37,271 bases of DNA, taken from contig CAMFII010000015.1 of the NCBI GenBank assembly GCA_945952585.1, forward strand, positions 1 to 37,271, in the 5' to 3' direction. Source of the stretch: an uncultured Rhodobacter sp. (GTDB taxonomy: Bacteria; Pseudomonadota; Alphaproteobacteria; Rhodobacterales; Rhodobacteraceae). The notes below the pieces were generated by a model. It ran no database searches. It had not been told where the DNA came from and saw nothing but the letters and a program-made list of their open reading frames with translations. The position numbers and the translations under genes are program-made. Within the stretch, counting starts at the first letter, position 1. Every line of letters begins with the position of its first letter. Positions 7,239-14,867 of this stretch are shown here, piece by piece.

Positions 7239-7697
7239 ATGACTATGACCAGCGAAAGACGCCTGATGGGCAACACATTTGGGTATGCAGACCTCTGCCA
7301 GCATGCCGCTGCCTGTGTGCTGACGAAAGCAGATCGTCGTGCCTTGGTTGATCACATTCAGCGTGCGGACATGATCGGCACCGGCGCATTCGAGATGCTG
7401 GCCAGACTACTCGGCATGAAGTTGCTGTACGCGACGGTTCTGGACGACGGCAAGATCAATCCCAAGGCCGCCACTGGAGGCTCACGTGTCACCTATGCAA
7501 TCGATGACGAGGAGCGACAGACGGGACGACTTTTCCATTACGACGAATTCGCCGAGGAAGACATCGGCATTCACGTCGGGTCTCTGTTGGGTGCAACCTT
7601 GATCGGCATGAAAGCTGACACTCGGGTTCCATTCCTTGAGGCGGACGGGACTTTCCGTCGCGCGCATCTACTCAGTGTCGACAGAATTCAAGCCTGA
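7239..7697 (+). CDS. GreA/Rnk-like protein
   Basis: This 152-aa protein has residues about 80-150 forming a GreA C-terminal/Rnk-type domain: GSRVTYAIDDEERQTGRLFHYDE, then VGSLLGATLIGMKADTRVPFLEADGTF. The N-terminal 75 residues are a helical region unlike the GreA coiled coil. ATG 7239 follows GAGGAGCAAGC, a good ribosome site. Together with the next gene it forms a tandem pair of Rnk-like factors. It is most like the minus-strand gene at 5412-5915 in its SLLGATLIGM segment, suggesting an old duplication. Confidence 0.7.
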   Translation: MTMTSERRLMGNTFGYADLCQHAAACVLTKADRRALVDHIQRADMIGTGAFEMLARLLGMKLLYATVLDDGKINPKAATGGSRVTYAIDDEERQTGRLFHYDEFAEEDIGIHVGSLLGATLIGMKADTRVPFLEADGTFRRAHLLSVDRIQA

Positions 7698-7769
7698 GAC
7701 ACTTCCAAAAGGCAAAACATTGGGCCTCTTGATATCCCCAAAAACATGACAACCGAGAAAGATACGAAC

Positions 7770-8192
7770 ATGACAAAGGTTTCAAACCCTGCATCAACGC
7801 GGCTACCAAAGATCCATCTGGACAAGACTCTGGTCGGCCGCCTCGAGGCGCTGGCTGCCTCCGTGATGAGGCGCTCCCCCGAGGTTGGCGAGCGCCTGAT
7901 CGACGAGATCGCACGTGCGAAGCTGGTTGCTCCGAACAAGATGCGTGATGATGTCATAACGATTGGAAGTGTGGTGACCTACCGTGATCTGGACATGGCT
8001 CGCGAGCATACAGTGTCGGTGGTCTATCCCGAGAATGCCAACATCGAGGAAGGGCGGATCTCTGTCCTCACCCCGGTAGGTGTTGCCCTGCTTGGCCTCA
8101 GTCCGGGAGCGACGATCTCGTGGGTCACGCGGGATGACGAAACACGGCAACTGGAAGTTTTAGAGGTTCGGCCGCCAGTGACCCATGATTGA
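7770..8192 (+). CDS. rnk: Rnk-type nucleoside diphosphate kinase regulator
   Basis: This 140-aa protein has the classical Rnk layout: a short N-terminal helical hairpin (LDKTLVGRLEALAASVMRRSPEVGERLIDEI) followed by the GreA-like C-terminal domain (ITIGSVVTYRD, HTVSVVYPENANIEEGRISVLTPVG, LLGLSPGATISW). Rnk binds RNA polymerase and in E. coli affects nucleoside diphosphate kinase levels. ATG 7770 is preferred to in-frame 7746 because GAGAAAG precedes it at suitable spacing. The 72-base gap to the preceding homologue suggests one operon. A 12-bp hairpin follows its stop. Confidence 0.78.
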   Translation: MTKVSNPASTRLPKIHLDKTLVGRLEALAASVMRRSPEVGERLIDEIARAKLVAPNKMRDDVITIGSVVTYRDLDMAREHTVSVVYPENANIEEGRISVLTPVGVALLGLSPGATISWVTRDDETRQLEVLEVRPPVTHD

Positions 8193-8208
8193 CCGCAGAG
8201 TGAGTCGC

Positions 8209-8239
8209 GAGCACGCGAGGCGCCGAGCCTCGCGTGCTC
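8209..8239. terminator. 12-bp perfect stem-loop after the Rnk gene
   Basis: GAGCACGCGAGG and CCTCGCGTGCTC are exact complements around a 7-base loop CGCCGAG. It lies 17 bases after the stop of the Rnk gene. There is no T-run, so it is a probable transcript 3' end or stabiliser; it separates the plus-strand genes from the convergent minus-strand operon ending at 8424. Confidence 0.6.
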
Positions 8240-8423
8240 AAGGTAAGTGCTTCAGACGAAGTGGTCGCAGCCCCCGGCGAGGAATGGAGGATTAGTCGCC
8301 ATCCCAGGCGACATGAAGCGATCGTCAACGGCAGCGATCTGCCGGTGTGACCTATTGCGAGATGCCACCGCAATCTGCCCAGGTGTCGGGAAACCGGTTC
8401 CGATCGGGGCACGTCTTCACACC

Positions 8424-9122
8424 TCACGTCCCGTATGGTGGGACGGCGATGCCTGCCTCGGTCACGACGGCATCCAGCGCGATGTCGTGCGGTTGGGGGT
8501 AGATCGTCGCCAGACGGGCCGACTGAAAGCCGATGCCGATGGTGAAGGGGCGCGGCAACAAGGCCGCCAGCGTGCGGTCGAAATAGCCACCGCCATAACC
8601 CAAACGAAAACCCTCAGCCGTCCAACCCACCACCGGGGCCAGCGCGATTTCGGGCGTCACCGCTTCGACTTCGGGCGGCGGGACGGGAATGTTCCAGTCG
8701 CCACGCACCATCCGGGTCTTGCGCGTCCAGCGCCGGAACACGAGCGGCGCGGCCTTCACCTCGACCAGCGGCAGGGCGACCAGGGCACCTTCGGCGTCCA
8801 GGGCTGCCAGCAGCGGGCGCAGGTCCGGCTCGCCCTTGATCGGCCAGTAGCCCGAGAACACCCGCCCCCGCATCGTGCCGAACCTTTTTCGCAGCAGGTC
8901 GGCCAGGTGGCCGACAATCGCCGCCCCGGCGGCCTGCCGATCGGCCACAGACAGGGCGTCGCGCTCGGCCCGCAGCCGCGTGCGCTCGGCGCGGCGCCAG
9001 CGCACGACGTCGCGCGCCTGTTCGGGGTCGACAGCCAGCGGATCGAAATAGGCCGGGTCGACCTCGGCCGCCATGCAGGGCGGCGAGGCATAGCGGCCCG
9101 GGGCTTCGGAGTCCGAGGTCAT
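8424..9122 (-). CDS. 5-formyltetrahydrofolate cyclo-ligase family protein
   Basis: This 232-aa protein carries the 5-FTHF cyclo-ligase fold: RAERDALSVADRQAAG, VFSGYWPIKGEPDLRPLL, then the ATP-binding signature GFRLGYGGGYFDRTLA and the C-terminal PHDIALDAVVTEAG. The canonical enzyme converts 5-formyl-THF to 5,10-methenyl-THF using ATP. An N-terminal extension of about 45 residues and the operon location make an altered role possible. ATG 9120-9122 overlaps the stop of the upstream nitronate monooxygenase gene by four bases. It is the last gene of the minus-strand operon that begins with truncated haemoglobin. Confidence 0.83.
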   Translation of the reverse strand: MTSDSEAPGRYASPPCMAAEVDPAYFDPLAVDPEQARDVVRWRRAERTRLRAERDALSVADRQAAGAAIVGHLADLLRKRFGTMRGRVFSGYWPIKGEPDLRPLLAALDAEGALVALPLVEVKAAPLVFRRWTRKTRMVRGDWNIPVPPPEVEAVTPEIALAPVVGWTAEGFRLGYGGGYFDRTLAALLPRPFTIGIGFQSARLATIYPQPHDIALDAVVTEAGIAVPPYGT

Positions 9123-10144
9123 GGCCGCGGGCCGGGCCGGGCAAGGCAATCCCGCGCCTCATCGACGATCTGGCGCAGCCGGTCCGCCGCCGGCACCACG
9201 TTGCGGATCGTGCCGACACCCTGCCCGGCGTACAGCGCCATCTCCTCCAGCGCACCAGAGGTGTGCCGCATCGGAGAGTCGGTGCTGTAGCGTAGCAGCG
9301 GCTGACCGCTGTCATGGGCAATCACCACGCGCGGCAGCGTGGCGGGATCGTGGCCCATCAGTTGCCCGTCCAGTCCGGCGGTGACGCTGTTGCCCAGCAC
9401 CCGCACCGCTGCGCCCTTGGGCCAGTTCAACACGAAAACATCGGTGAGCACGGTATCGTCGACGTTGGCGGCCGCCACCCGCGCCTTGTGGTAGTCATGC
9501 GCCCAGGATTCCTTGGTTGCCAGAAAGGCAGTGCCGCATTGCACACCCTGCGCGCCCAGCATCAGCGCGGCCGCGAGCCCGTGGCCGGTCGTGATGCCGC
9601 CGGACACCACGACGGGAATCCGGGCGCCGTCCAGCACCGCCTCGGCCAGGGCGAAGGCGCCGGTGCGGCCATGGACGTGGCCACCGGCCTCGATCCCCTG
9701 CGTGATGATTACGTCGGCGCCGGCCACCTCGGCCTCGCGGGCGGCGGCAAGGGTGCCCACCTGATGCAGCACGAGGCATCCCTCGCGCTTGACTTGCGCG
9801 ATGACCTCTGGCCGAACATCCCAGAAGAAGGTGAAGGCCCGCACCCCCAGATCCAGGCATCGCGAGATCTGGGCCTGCAACAGCGCCGGATCGGTTGCAG
9901 ACGGGATCACGTTGACAGCAAAGGGCCGGTCGGTCGCCGCGCGATAGGCGGTGATCTCGGCCTCAATCAGGTCCGGATCTTCGCGCACCATCCCCAACAT
10001 GGCATAGCCCCCGGCGCGGGCGACGGCCGCCGCCAATTCGGCACGGGCGACTCCGCCCATGCCTGCCAAGAGTACGGGTACCTCGCATCCCAGGAGATCA
10101 CAAAGGGGGGTGCGCAGGGCAGGTCTCTGGTCAGGGCAGGGCAT
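9119..10144 (-). CDS. Nitronate monooxygenase (2-nitropropane dioxygenase-like), FMN enzyme
   Basis: This 341-aa TIM-barrel flavoprotein has VPVLLAGMGGVARAELAAAVARAGGYAMLG, VNVIPSATD, then ITQGIEAGGHVHG and the FMN phosphate-binding VVSGGITTGHGLAAALMLGAQGVQCGTAFLATKES. It would oxidise nitronates to carbonyls plus nitrite using O2; related members are enoyl reductases, so the substrate is unsure. ATG 10142-10144 is chosen over 10186 because AAGGGGGATC precedes it and it leaves only a 14-base overlap with the DUF488 gene. The company of NO-binding proteins suggests a role in nitrogen-oxide stress. Confidence 0.87.
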   Translation of the reverse strand: MPCPDQRPALRTPLCDLLGCEVPVLLAGMGGVARAELAAAVARAGGYAMLGMVREDPDLIEAEITAYRAATDRPFAVNVIPSATDPALLQAQISRCLDLGVRAFTFFWDVRPEVIAQVKREGCLVLHQVGTLAAAREAEVAGADVIITQGIEAGGHVHGRTGAFALAEAVLDGARIPVVVSGGITTGHGLAAALMLGAQGVQCGTAFLATKESWAHDYHKARVAAANVDDTVLTDVFVLNWPKGAAVRVLGNSVTAGLDGQLMGHDPATLPRVVIAHDSGQPLLRYSTDSPMRHTSGALEEMALYAGQGVGTIRNVVPAADRLRQIVDEARDCLARPGPRP

Positions 10145-10547
10145 CGGGATCCCCCTTGTTCGCAAGATGTTGTCGCAGGTGGTCACGCAACACGGTGGCG
10201 TTGTTGCGCGTCTCGGCGCTTGAGGCGAACAGCAGTGTCAGCACACCATCGACGGCCATGCTGGCCAGATCACGGGCGAGATCGTCCTTCAGGGTCAGTT
10301 CATGGCGATATCGGGCCACAAAGTCCTCCCATTGGTCGGGGTGGGCGTGATACCAGCGACGCAACTCATCGCTGGGCGCGATCTCGCGGCACCAGGAATG
10401 CAGGCGGGCGCGGTCTTTCGGCATCCCACGCGGCCAAAGCCGGTCGACGAGGACGCGCTTGCCGTCCGACACGCGTGCCGCCCGGTAGATGCGCTTGACC
10501 CGAATCCGGTCGGTGGCGGCATCGGGGATGGGCGGAACCGCAGGCAT
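10131..10547 (-). CDS. DUF488 family protein
   Basis: This 138-aa protein shows the DUF488 hallmarks VKRIYRAARVSDGKRVLVDRLWPRG, then LHSWCREIAPSDELRRWYHAHPDQWEDFVARYRHEL and TLLFASSAETRNNATVL. The Cys in SWCREI is typical of the family. Its biochemical role is unknown. ATG 10545-10547 shares one base with the stop of the upstream CMD gene, fixing the start and implying coupling. Family members are often found with hemerythrin and nitrosative-stress genes in alphaproteobacteria; that link is from memory. Confidence 0.82.
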   Translation of the reverse strand: MPAVPPIPDAATDRIRVKRIYRAARVSDGKRVLVDRLWPRGMPKDRARLHSWCREIAPSDELRRWYHAHPDQWEDFVARYRHELTLKDDLARDLASMAVDGVLTLLFASSAETRNNATVLRDHLRQHLANKGDPDALP

Positions 10548-10882
10548 CAGCCCGCCCCGTCGCCCATGGCTTGCATGGCCTTCAGCGCATGGGCATAGCT
10601 GGCCCCTGCCCGCATCTCGGCGGCGACCCAGATCGCCTCCATGATCTGCTCGGGGCTGGCGCCCTCGCTCCGTGCGGCCTTTACATGGCCCTCGATGCAC
10701 CAGGGGCATTGAGTGACATGGGCAACCGCCACGGCAATCAGCTGCTTAGTGCGCTTGTCCAACGCGCCTTCGGCAAAGACGGCCTTGGAAAAGGCGCGGA
10801 AGGCATCTTCGGCCCCGGGCGCCAAGTTACGGCGGCGTTCGACCATCTCGCGCGTGGCGCGTGGCAGCGACGGATCAGACAT
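10547..10882 (-). CDS. Carboxymuconolactone decarboxylase (AhpD-like) family protein
   Basis: This 111-aa protein has the AhpD/CMD core with a redox CxxC: LDKRTKQLIAVAVAHVTQCPWCIEGHVKAARSEGASPEQIMEAIWVAAEMRAG. The CPWC pair and following His suggest peroxidase or peroxynitrite-reductase support rather than decarboxylation. ATG 10880-10882 (MSDPSLPRAT) overlaps the hemerythrin stop by eight bases. It is the third gene of the minus-strand operon. Confidence 0.85.
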   Translation of the reverse strand: MSDPSLPRATREMVERRRNLAPGAEDAFRAFSKAVFAEGALDKRTKQLIAVAVAHVTQCPWCIEGHVKAARSEGASPEQIMEAIWVAAEMRAGASYAHALKAMQAMGDGAG

Positions 10883-11360
10883 GGGCGGCCTCCGTCTCGA
10901 AAGGTGGGAACAGCACGTTGTTCTCCAGCCGGATATGCTCTTCCAGATCAGAGATAAATTCGCCGAGGCCAACATAGAGCGCGGTCCAGCTGCGGCAGGC
11001 CCCCTCGGGCAGGCCAAGACCGCCAGTCAAGCGGCGGATCTCGGCCACGTCCTGGGCGTGGTCGTCATGGTCGGCACGCATCACCGCAATCGGCGTGCCG
11101 ATCCCTGGGCCGCCGCCCTTGCGGATAGCCGGGAACAGGATCAGTTCTTCCTTCTTCATGTGGACCTCAAGCGCGCCGATCATCCGCTGCAAGAGGTCGG
11201 CCAGACCCTCGGGCACATGGTCGTCGCCGAAATGCACCGTCTCGACCTTTTCGGCCAGAGCGGCCAATGCGGGCAACTGCTCGCGGTGGCGGGCGTGGAA
11301 CCGGGACTCGATGTGACGGGTCAGCGCGGCGGGATCGTCAGTGTGCAGGCCTTGGGTCAT
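10875..11360 (-). CDS. Hemerythrin-domain protein, RIC/ScdA-like
   Basis: This 161-aa helical protein has the di-iron ligand pattern of the RIC/ScdA/YtfE C-terminal domain: FHARHREQLPAL, VHMKKEELILFPAI, MRADHDDHAQDVAEI and LEEHIRLENNVLFPPF. RIC proteins repair Fe-S clusters damaged by NO. The N-terminal Cys-containing ScdA_N domain is absent, so this is a stand-alone hemerythrin unit. ATG 11358-11360 (MTQGLHTDD) follows GGAAGGAG, giving a firm start. It is placed between truncated haemoglobin and CMD genes and downstream of the NsrR site region. Confidence 0.86.
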   Translation of the reverse strand: MTQGLHTDDPAALTRHIESRFHARHREQLPALAALAEKVETVHFGDDHVPEGLADLLQRMIGALEVHMKKEELILFPAIRKGGGPGIGTPIAVMRADHDDHAQDVAEIRRLTGGLGLPEGACRSWTALYVGLGEFISDLEEHIRLENNVLFPPFETEAAHV

Positions 11361-11377
11361 GAAGGGACTCCTTCCTT

Positions 11378-11827
11378 TCAGCGAAGCGACGGCGTCATCC
11401 CGGCGCCGCGGGCGGTATCTTCCACCGCCATGTGCAGCGATCGCGCTATGCGTTCCGCGCGTTCGATCACATGCGCCGCCCCGGCGGGCGGACAAATCTC
11501 GGTCGCGGTCTGGCGGAACAGGTCCAGCCAGCGGTCGAAATGCGCCCAGTTTACCGGCAGCGTGGCATGGGCCGGCATCGGCGCGCCGTGGTAGCGCCCG
11601 GTCATCAGCGCGACCGAGGACCAGAAGGTCACCATACGCTCAAGATGCGGGCCCCAGTCGGTGATGCGCGCTGCGAAGACCGGCCCCAACACCTCATCGG
11701 CCCGGACCCGGTCGTAGAAGCGATGGACCAGAGTGCGCAGGATCGCCTCATCGAGGCCGGTCTCTTCCATCAGCGCGGCGGTGATCGCCGGTCGGGCCGA
11801 CGCGACGGGCGGCGGGTTGAAGGTCAT
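11378..11827 (-). CDS. Group III truncated haemoglobin
   Basis: This 149-aa protein has LVHRFYDRVRADEVLGPVF (B helix with the distal Tyr), the E-helix segment DWGPHLERMVTFWSSVALMTGRYHG, the likely proximal His H87 in MPAHATLPV, and HFDRWLDLF. Group III trHbs bind O2 or NO and accompany NO metabolism or microaerobic growth. It is the first gene of a six-gene minus-strand operon and is divergent from the nsrR-like gene; the 77-bp region between them holds a palindrome. Confidence 0.88.
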   Translation of the reverse strand: MTFNPPPVASARPAITAALMEETGLDEAILRTLVHRFYDRVRADEVLGPVFAARITDWGPHLERMVTFWSSVALMTGRYHGAPMPAHATLPVNWAHFDRWLDLFRQTATEICPPAGAAHVIERAERIARSLHMAVEDTARGAGMTPSLR

Positions 11828-11875
11828 GTCCGGAACTCCGGTTTGGCTTGCAATCCTGTCTAGGCCTGTTAATTG

Positions 11876-11888
11876 GTATTGTAAATAC
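11876..11888. promoter_or_regulatory. Candidate NsrR-like operator
   Basis: GTATT-GTA-AATAC is a perfect 5-bp dyad in an AT-rich island between the divergent truncated haemoglobin and Rrf2 genes, 16 bases before the regulator start. Its shape resembles half of published NsrR-type sites. Control of both operons from this site is inferred. Confidence 0.4.
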
Positions 11889-11904
11889 TGATTCAGGATC
11901 GATC

Positions 11905-12336
11905 ATGCGCCTTACCTCGTTCACAGATTACGGATTGCGGATGCTGATGCGTATGGCGGGGGCGCCGGACCGGGGATTCTCGACCGCTGAGCTGGCGGAG
12001 GACTTTGGGTTGTCGCGGCACCACCTGACGAAGATCATCCAGAAACTTGCCCAAGCCGGCTATGTCACAACCCGGCGCGGTGGCGGCGGCGGGGCGATGC
12101 TGGCCCGCCCTGCTGGCGAGATCCGGCTGGGTTCCATCATCCGCTTGCTCGAGGAAGGGCAGCCGCTTGTCGAATGCTTCGCGGCCGGTGGCGGAGATTG
12201 CACCATCGACGGCCGCTGCCGCCTGAAGGCGCGGTTGCGCGCGGCCGAGGCGGCTTTCCTGGCCGATCTCGACCGCTCGACGCTGGCAGACATTGCACTG
12301 CGCCCAGACCTGCGGCTGGAAGAGGAGTTTGTCTGA
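11905..12336 (+). CDS. nsrR: Rrf2-family Fe-S regulator, NsrR-like
   Basis: This 143-aa protein has an N-terminal winged HTH (MRLTSFTDYGLRMLMRMA, LAEDFGLSRHHLTKIIQKLAQAGYV) and three Cys in the NsrR pattern: C91, C99 and C105 (ECFAAGGGDCTIDGRCRLK). NsrR uses an NO-sensitive Fe-S cluster to repress nitrosative-stress genes. ATG 11905 is the family start (MRLTxFTDY); an in-frame extension to 11848 is rejected because it crosses the promoter. It stops two bases before ccoN, so the regulator and oxidase are co-transcribed. The divergent trHb/hemerythrin operon is the obvious target. Confidence 0.85.
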   Translation: MRLTSFTDYGLRMLMRMAGAPDRGFSTAELAEDFGLSRHHLTKIIQKLAQAGYVTTRRGGGGGAMLARPAGEIRLGSIIRLLEEGQPLVECFAAGGGDCTIDGRCRLKARLRAAEAAFLADLDRSTLADIALRPDLRLEEEFV

Positions 12337-12338
12337 CC

Positions 12339-13973
12339 ATGCAGGCCTCGCTCACCACGGTGGAACGGCGGATCGGCATTGGCCTTGCCGTCCTGCTGGC
12401 GTTGGGGGGGCTGACGATTGCTGCGGCGGCGCGGCACGGGGTGATGGCGGTCCATGGAGCCATGGCGCTGGCGCTTGGGCTGGGCCTGGTATTCCGGCTG
12501 GGCGGGGCGCTTTACGATGTGGCACCTGCTGGCCTTGACCGGGCCAGCCGCTACGACGATGGCCCAACCCGTTTCGGCATCTGGATGACGCTGACCTGGG
12601 CGATGATCGGCATGGTCGCGGGCGTCTGGGTCGCGGCATTGCTCTATTGGCCAGAGGCGACACCGCCCTGGCCTGCGACCAGCTTCGGCCGCCTGCGCCC
12701 GGTCCACACCACCGGCATCATCTTCGGCTTCGGCGGCAATGCGCTGATCGCGACCTCGTTCTGGGTGGTGCAACGCACCTCGCGCGCCCGGCTGGCCGAT
12801 GCGGTCAGCCCCTGGGTCATCCTGATCGGCTATAACCTGTTCTGTGCCTGGGCGGTCACCGGCTATCTGATGGGCGCGACCCAGTCCAAGGAATATGCCG
12901 AGGCGGAATGGTATGCCGACCTGTGGCTGGTCGTGGTCTGGGTGATCTACTTCGCGCTTTACCTCCGCACCCTCGCCCGCCGGGCCGAGCCGCATATCTA
13001 CGTCGCCAACTGGTATTACATGGCCTTCATCCTGGTCGTGGCGATGCTGCACATCGTCAACAACATCGCCCTGCCGGTCAGCTGGGCCGGGGCGAAAAGC
13101 TATACCGTCTGGTCGGGCGTGCAGGATGCGATGATCCAGTGGTGGTACGGCCACAACGCGGTGGCCTTCTTCCTGACGGCGGGCTTCCTGGGGATGCTGT
13201 ATTACTTCCTGCCCGTCCGGTCGGGCCGGCCGATCTGGTCCTACCGCCTGTCGATCCTGTCCTTCTGGGGGATCGTGTTCTTCTACATCTGGGTCGGCTC
13301 GCACCACCTGCACTACACCGCCCTGCCCTACTGGGTGCAGACGCTGGGGATGACCTTCTCGGTCATGCTGCTGGTGCCCAGCTGGGCCTCGGCCGGCAAT
13401 GCCATCGCCACGCTGAACGGTGCCTGGGCCAAGGTGCGCGACGACGCCACGCTGCGCTTCATGTTCGTGGCCGCCGTGTTCTACGGCCTGTCCACGTTCG
13501 AAGGCTCGTTCCTCGCGATCCGCCCGGTGAACTCGCTTTCGCATTACACCGACTGGACCGTGGGGCACGTCCATTCCGGCACGCTGGGCTGGGTCGCCAT
13601 GATCATCTTCGGCGCGATCTACACCCTGGTGCCGCAACTGGCCGGGCGCGAGGCGATGGCCTGGCCCCGCGCGATAGAGTGGCACTTCTGGCTCGCCGTG
13701 CTGGGAACCCTCGTCTACGTCGTGGCGATGTGGAACGCGGGCATCACGCAGGGGCTGATGTGGCGGGCCTATGACGCGAACGGGGCGCTGTCCTACAGCT
13801 TCCTGCAGTCGGTCCAGGCGATGGCGCCCTATTACCTTCTGCGCGCCATCGGCGGGGCGATGTTCCTGACCGGGGCCGTGCTTTGCACCCTGAACTGCCG
13901 CGCCACCCTGCGCCAGACCCGCGCCCGCGACCTGGCCCATGACCGCCCGCTGGCGGCCCAACCGGCGGAGTAG
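12339..13973 (+). CDS. ccoN: cbb3-type cytochrome c oxidase subunit I
   Basis: This 544-aa membrane protein has about 12-14 hydrophobic segments. Haem/copper ligand regions are visible: RPVHTTGIIFGFGGNALIA, VAMLHIVNNIALP, WWYGHNAVAFFLT, VGSHHLHYTALP and WTVGHVHSGTLGWVA. It reduces O2 to water at high affinity and pumps protons. ATG 12339 lies just after the nsrR stop, with GAGGAG about a dozen bases upstream. It is the first oxidase gene in ccoN-O-Q-P order. Unlike a NorB subunit, it is followed by genuine CcoO and CcoP subunits. Confidence 0.93.
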   Translation: MQASLTTVERRIGIGLAVLLALGGLTIAAAARHGVMAVHGAMALALGLGLVFRLGGALYDVAPAGLDRASRYDDGPTRFGIWMTLTWAMIGMVAGVWVAALLYWPEATPPWPATSFGRLRPVHTTGIIFGFGGNALIATSFWVVQRTSRARLADAVSPWVILIGYNLFCAWAVTGYLMGATQSKEYAEAEWYADLWLVVVWVIYFALYLRTLARRAEPHIYVANWYYMAFILVVAMLHIVNNIALPVSWAGAKSYTVWSGVQDAMIQWWYGHNAVAFFLTAGFLGMLYYFLPVRSGRPIWSYRLSILSFWGIVFFYIWVGSHHLHYTALPYWVQTLGMTFSVMLLVPSWASAGNAIATLNGAWAKVRDDATLRFMFVAAVFYGLSTFEGSFLAIRPVNSLSHYTDWTVGHVHSGTLGWVAMIIFGAIYTLVPQLAGREAMAWPRAIEWHFWLAVLGTLVYVVAMWNAGITQGLMWRAYDANGALSYSFLQSVQAMAPYYLLRAIGGAMFLTGAVLCTLNCRATLRQTRARDLAHDRPLAAQPAE

Positions 13974-13977
13974 CCCG

Positions 13978-14709
13978 ATGGTCCTGCGCCTGCATTACAA
14001 CCTGGAAAAGCTGTCGATGGGCCTGGTCGGCGCGATAATCGTCGCCGCGTCCATCGGCGGACTGGTCGAAATCGCTCCGCTTTTCACCATCGACGAGACG
14101 GTGGAGATCCCCGCCGACCTGCGCCCCCTGACGCCCCTCGAACTTGCGGGGCGCGAGATCTACATGCGCGAGGGCTGCTATGCCTGCCACAGCCAGATGA
14201 TCCGCAGCCTGGCCGACGAGATCGACCGCTATGGCCCCTATTCGCTCGCTTCGGAAAGCGCCTATGACCACCCGATGCTCTGGGGGTCCAAGCGGACCGG
14301 CCCGGACCTGGCGCGGGTTGGGGGGAAATACTCCGACGCCTGGCAGGTCGCGCATCTGACCGACCCGCGGGCGGTGGTCCCTGCCTCGATCATGCCGGCA
14401 TACCCGTGGCTGATGCAGCCCCTGGACACCTCGGGGTTGGCCGGCGCGCTGGCGGTGCTGGCCCGGCTGGGCGTGCCCTATGACGCCGCGATGATCCAGG
14501 GGGCCGAGGCCGACGCGCTGGCGCAAAGCCGCCCCGACAGCGCCGAGGCCGAGGCTTTCCGCACCCGCCACGGCGACCGCCCGGCCCTGCGCGCCTTTGA
14601 CGGCGACCCCGCCCGGCTGACCGAGATGGACGCCGTCGTCGCCTATCTGCAATCGCTGGGCACCCAGACCGCCGCCGCCCATCTGGCCCAGGAAGGCACC
14701 GCGCCATGA
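13978..14709 (+). CDS. ccoO: cbb3-type cytochrome c oxidase subunit II (monohaem c)
   Basis: This 243-aa protein has an N-terminal membrane anchor (residues 15-38) and a periplasmic domain with the haem c motif CYACH at 67-71, followed by the axial Met region typical of CcoO (KRTGPDLARVGGKYSDAWQ, ASIMPAYPWL). It carries electrons from CcoP to CcoN. ATG 13978 lies two bases beyond the ccoN stop. Its stop overlaps the ccoQ start by four bases. Confidence 0.93.
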   Translation: MVLRLHYNLEKLSMGLVGAIIVAASIGGLVEIAPLFTIDETVEIPADLRPLTPLELAGREIYMREGCYACHSQMIRSLADEIDRYGPYSLASESAYDHPMLWGSKRTGPDLARVGGKYSDAWQVAHLTDPRAVVPASIMPAYPWLMQPLDTSGLAGALAVLARLGVPYDAAMIQGAEADALAQSRPDSAEAEAFRTRHGDRPALRAFDGDPARLTEMDAVVAYLQSLGTQTAAAHLAQEGTAP

Positions 14710-14867
14710 GCCACGATACCCTTGTCCTGCTTGCCAAGACCTTCGGCCCGATCTGGATGCTTGGCTTCCTGCTGATCGTCGCGATCCGGGCCTATGCCCC
14801 CTCGCGCAAGGCGGCGCATGACCGCGCCGCCCGGTCGATCCTGCCGCAGGAGCAGTCGGATGGCTGA
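14706..14867 (+). CDS. ccoQ: cbb3-type oxidase small subunit CcoQ/FixQ
   Basis: This 53-aa protein starts MSHDTLVLLAKTFGPIWMLG and has one transmembrane helix (about residues 12-27) then a basic tail RAYAPSRKAAHDRAARSILPQEQ. Size, place between ccoO and ccoP, and the helix-plus-basic-tail form identify it as CcoQ, a stabilising subunit. It overlaps ccoO by four bases and ccoP by eight. Confidence 0.85.
   Translation: MSHDTLVLLAKTFGPIWMLGFLLIVAIRAYAPSRKAAHDRAARSILPQEQSDG

Noticed and set aside
7729-7742. Possible FNR box (TTGAT...) before the Rnk gene
   Set aside because: The right half does not match ATCAA; only the left half fits.
12060-13961. Very long open frame antisense to nsrR and ccoN
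   Set aside because: It is antisense to an unmistakable cbb3 subunit; Gly/Arg/His-rich composition is the usual by-product of strong G/C third-position bias.
12339-13973. Reading subunit I as a nitric oxide reductase NorB
   Set aside because: It is followed by true CcoO, CcoQ and dihaem CcoP subunits and carries CcoN-type motifs.
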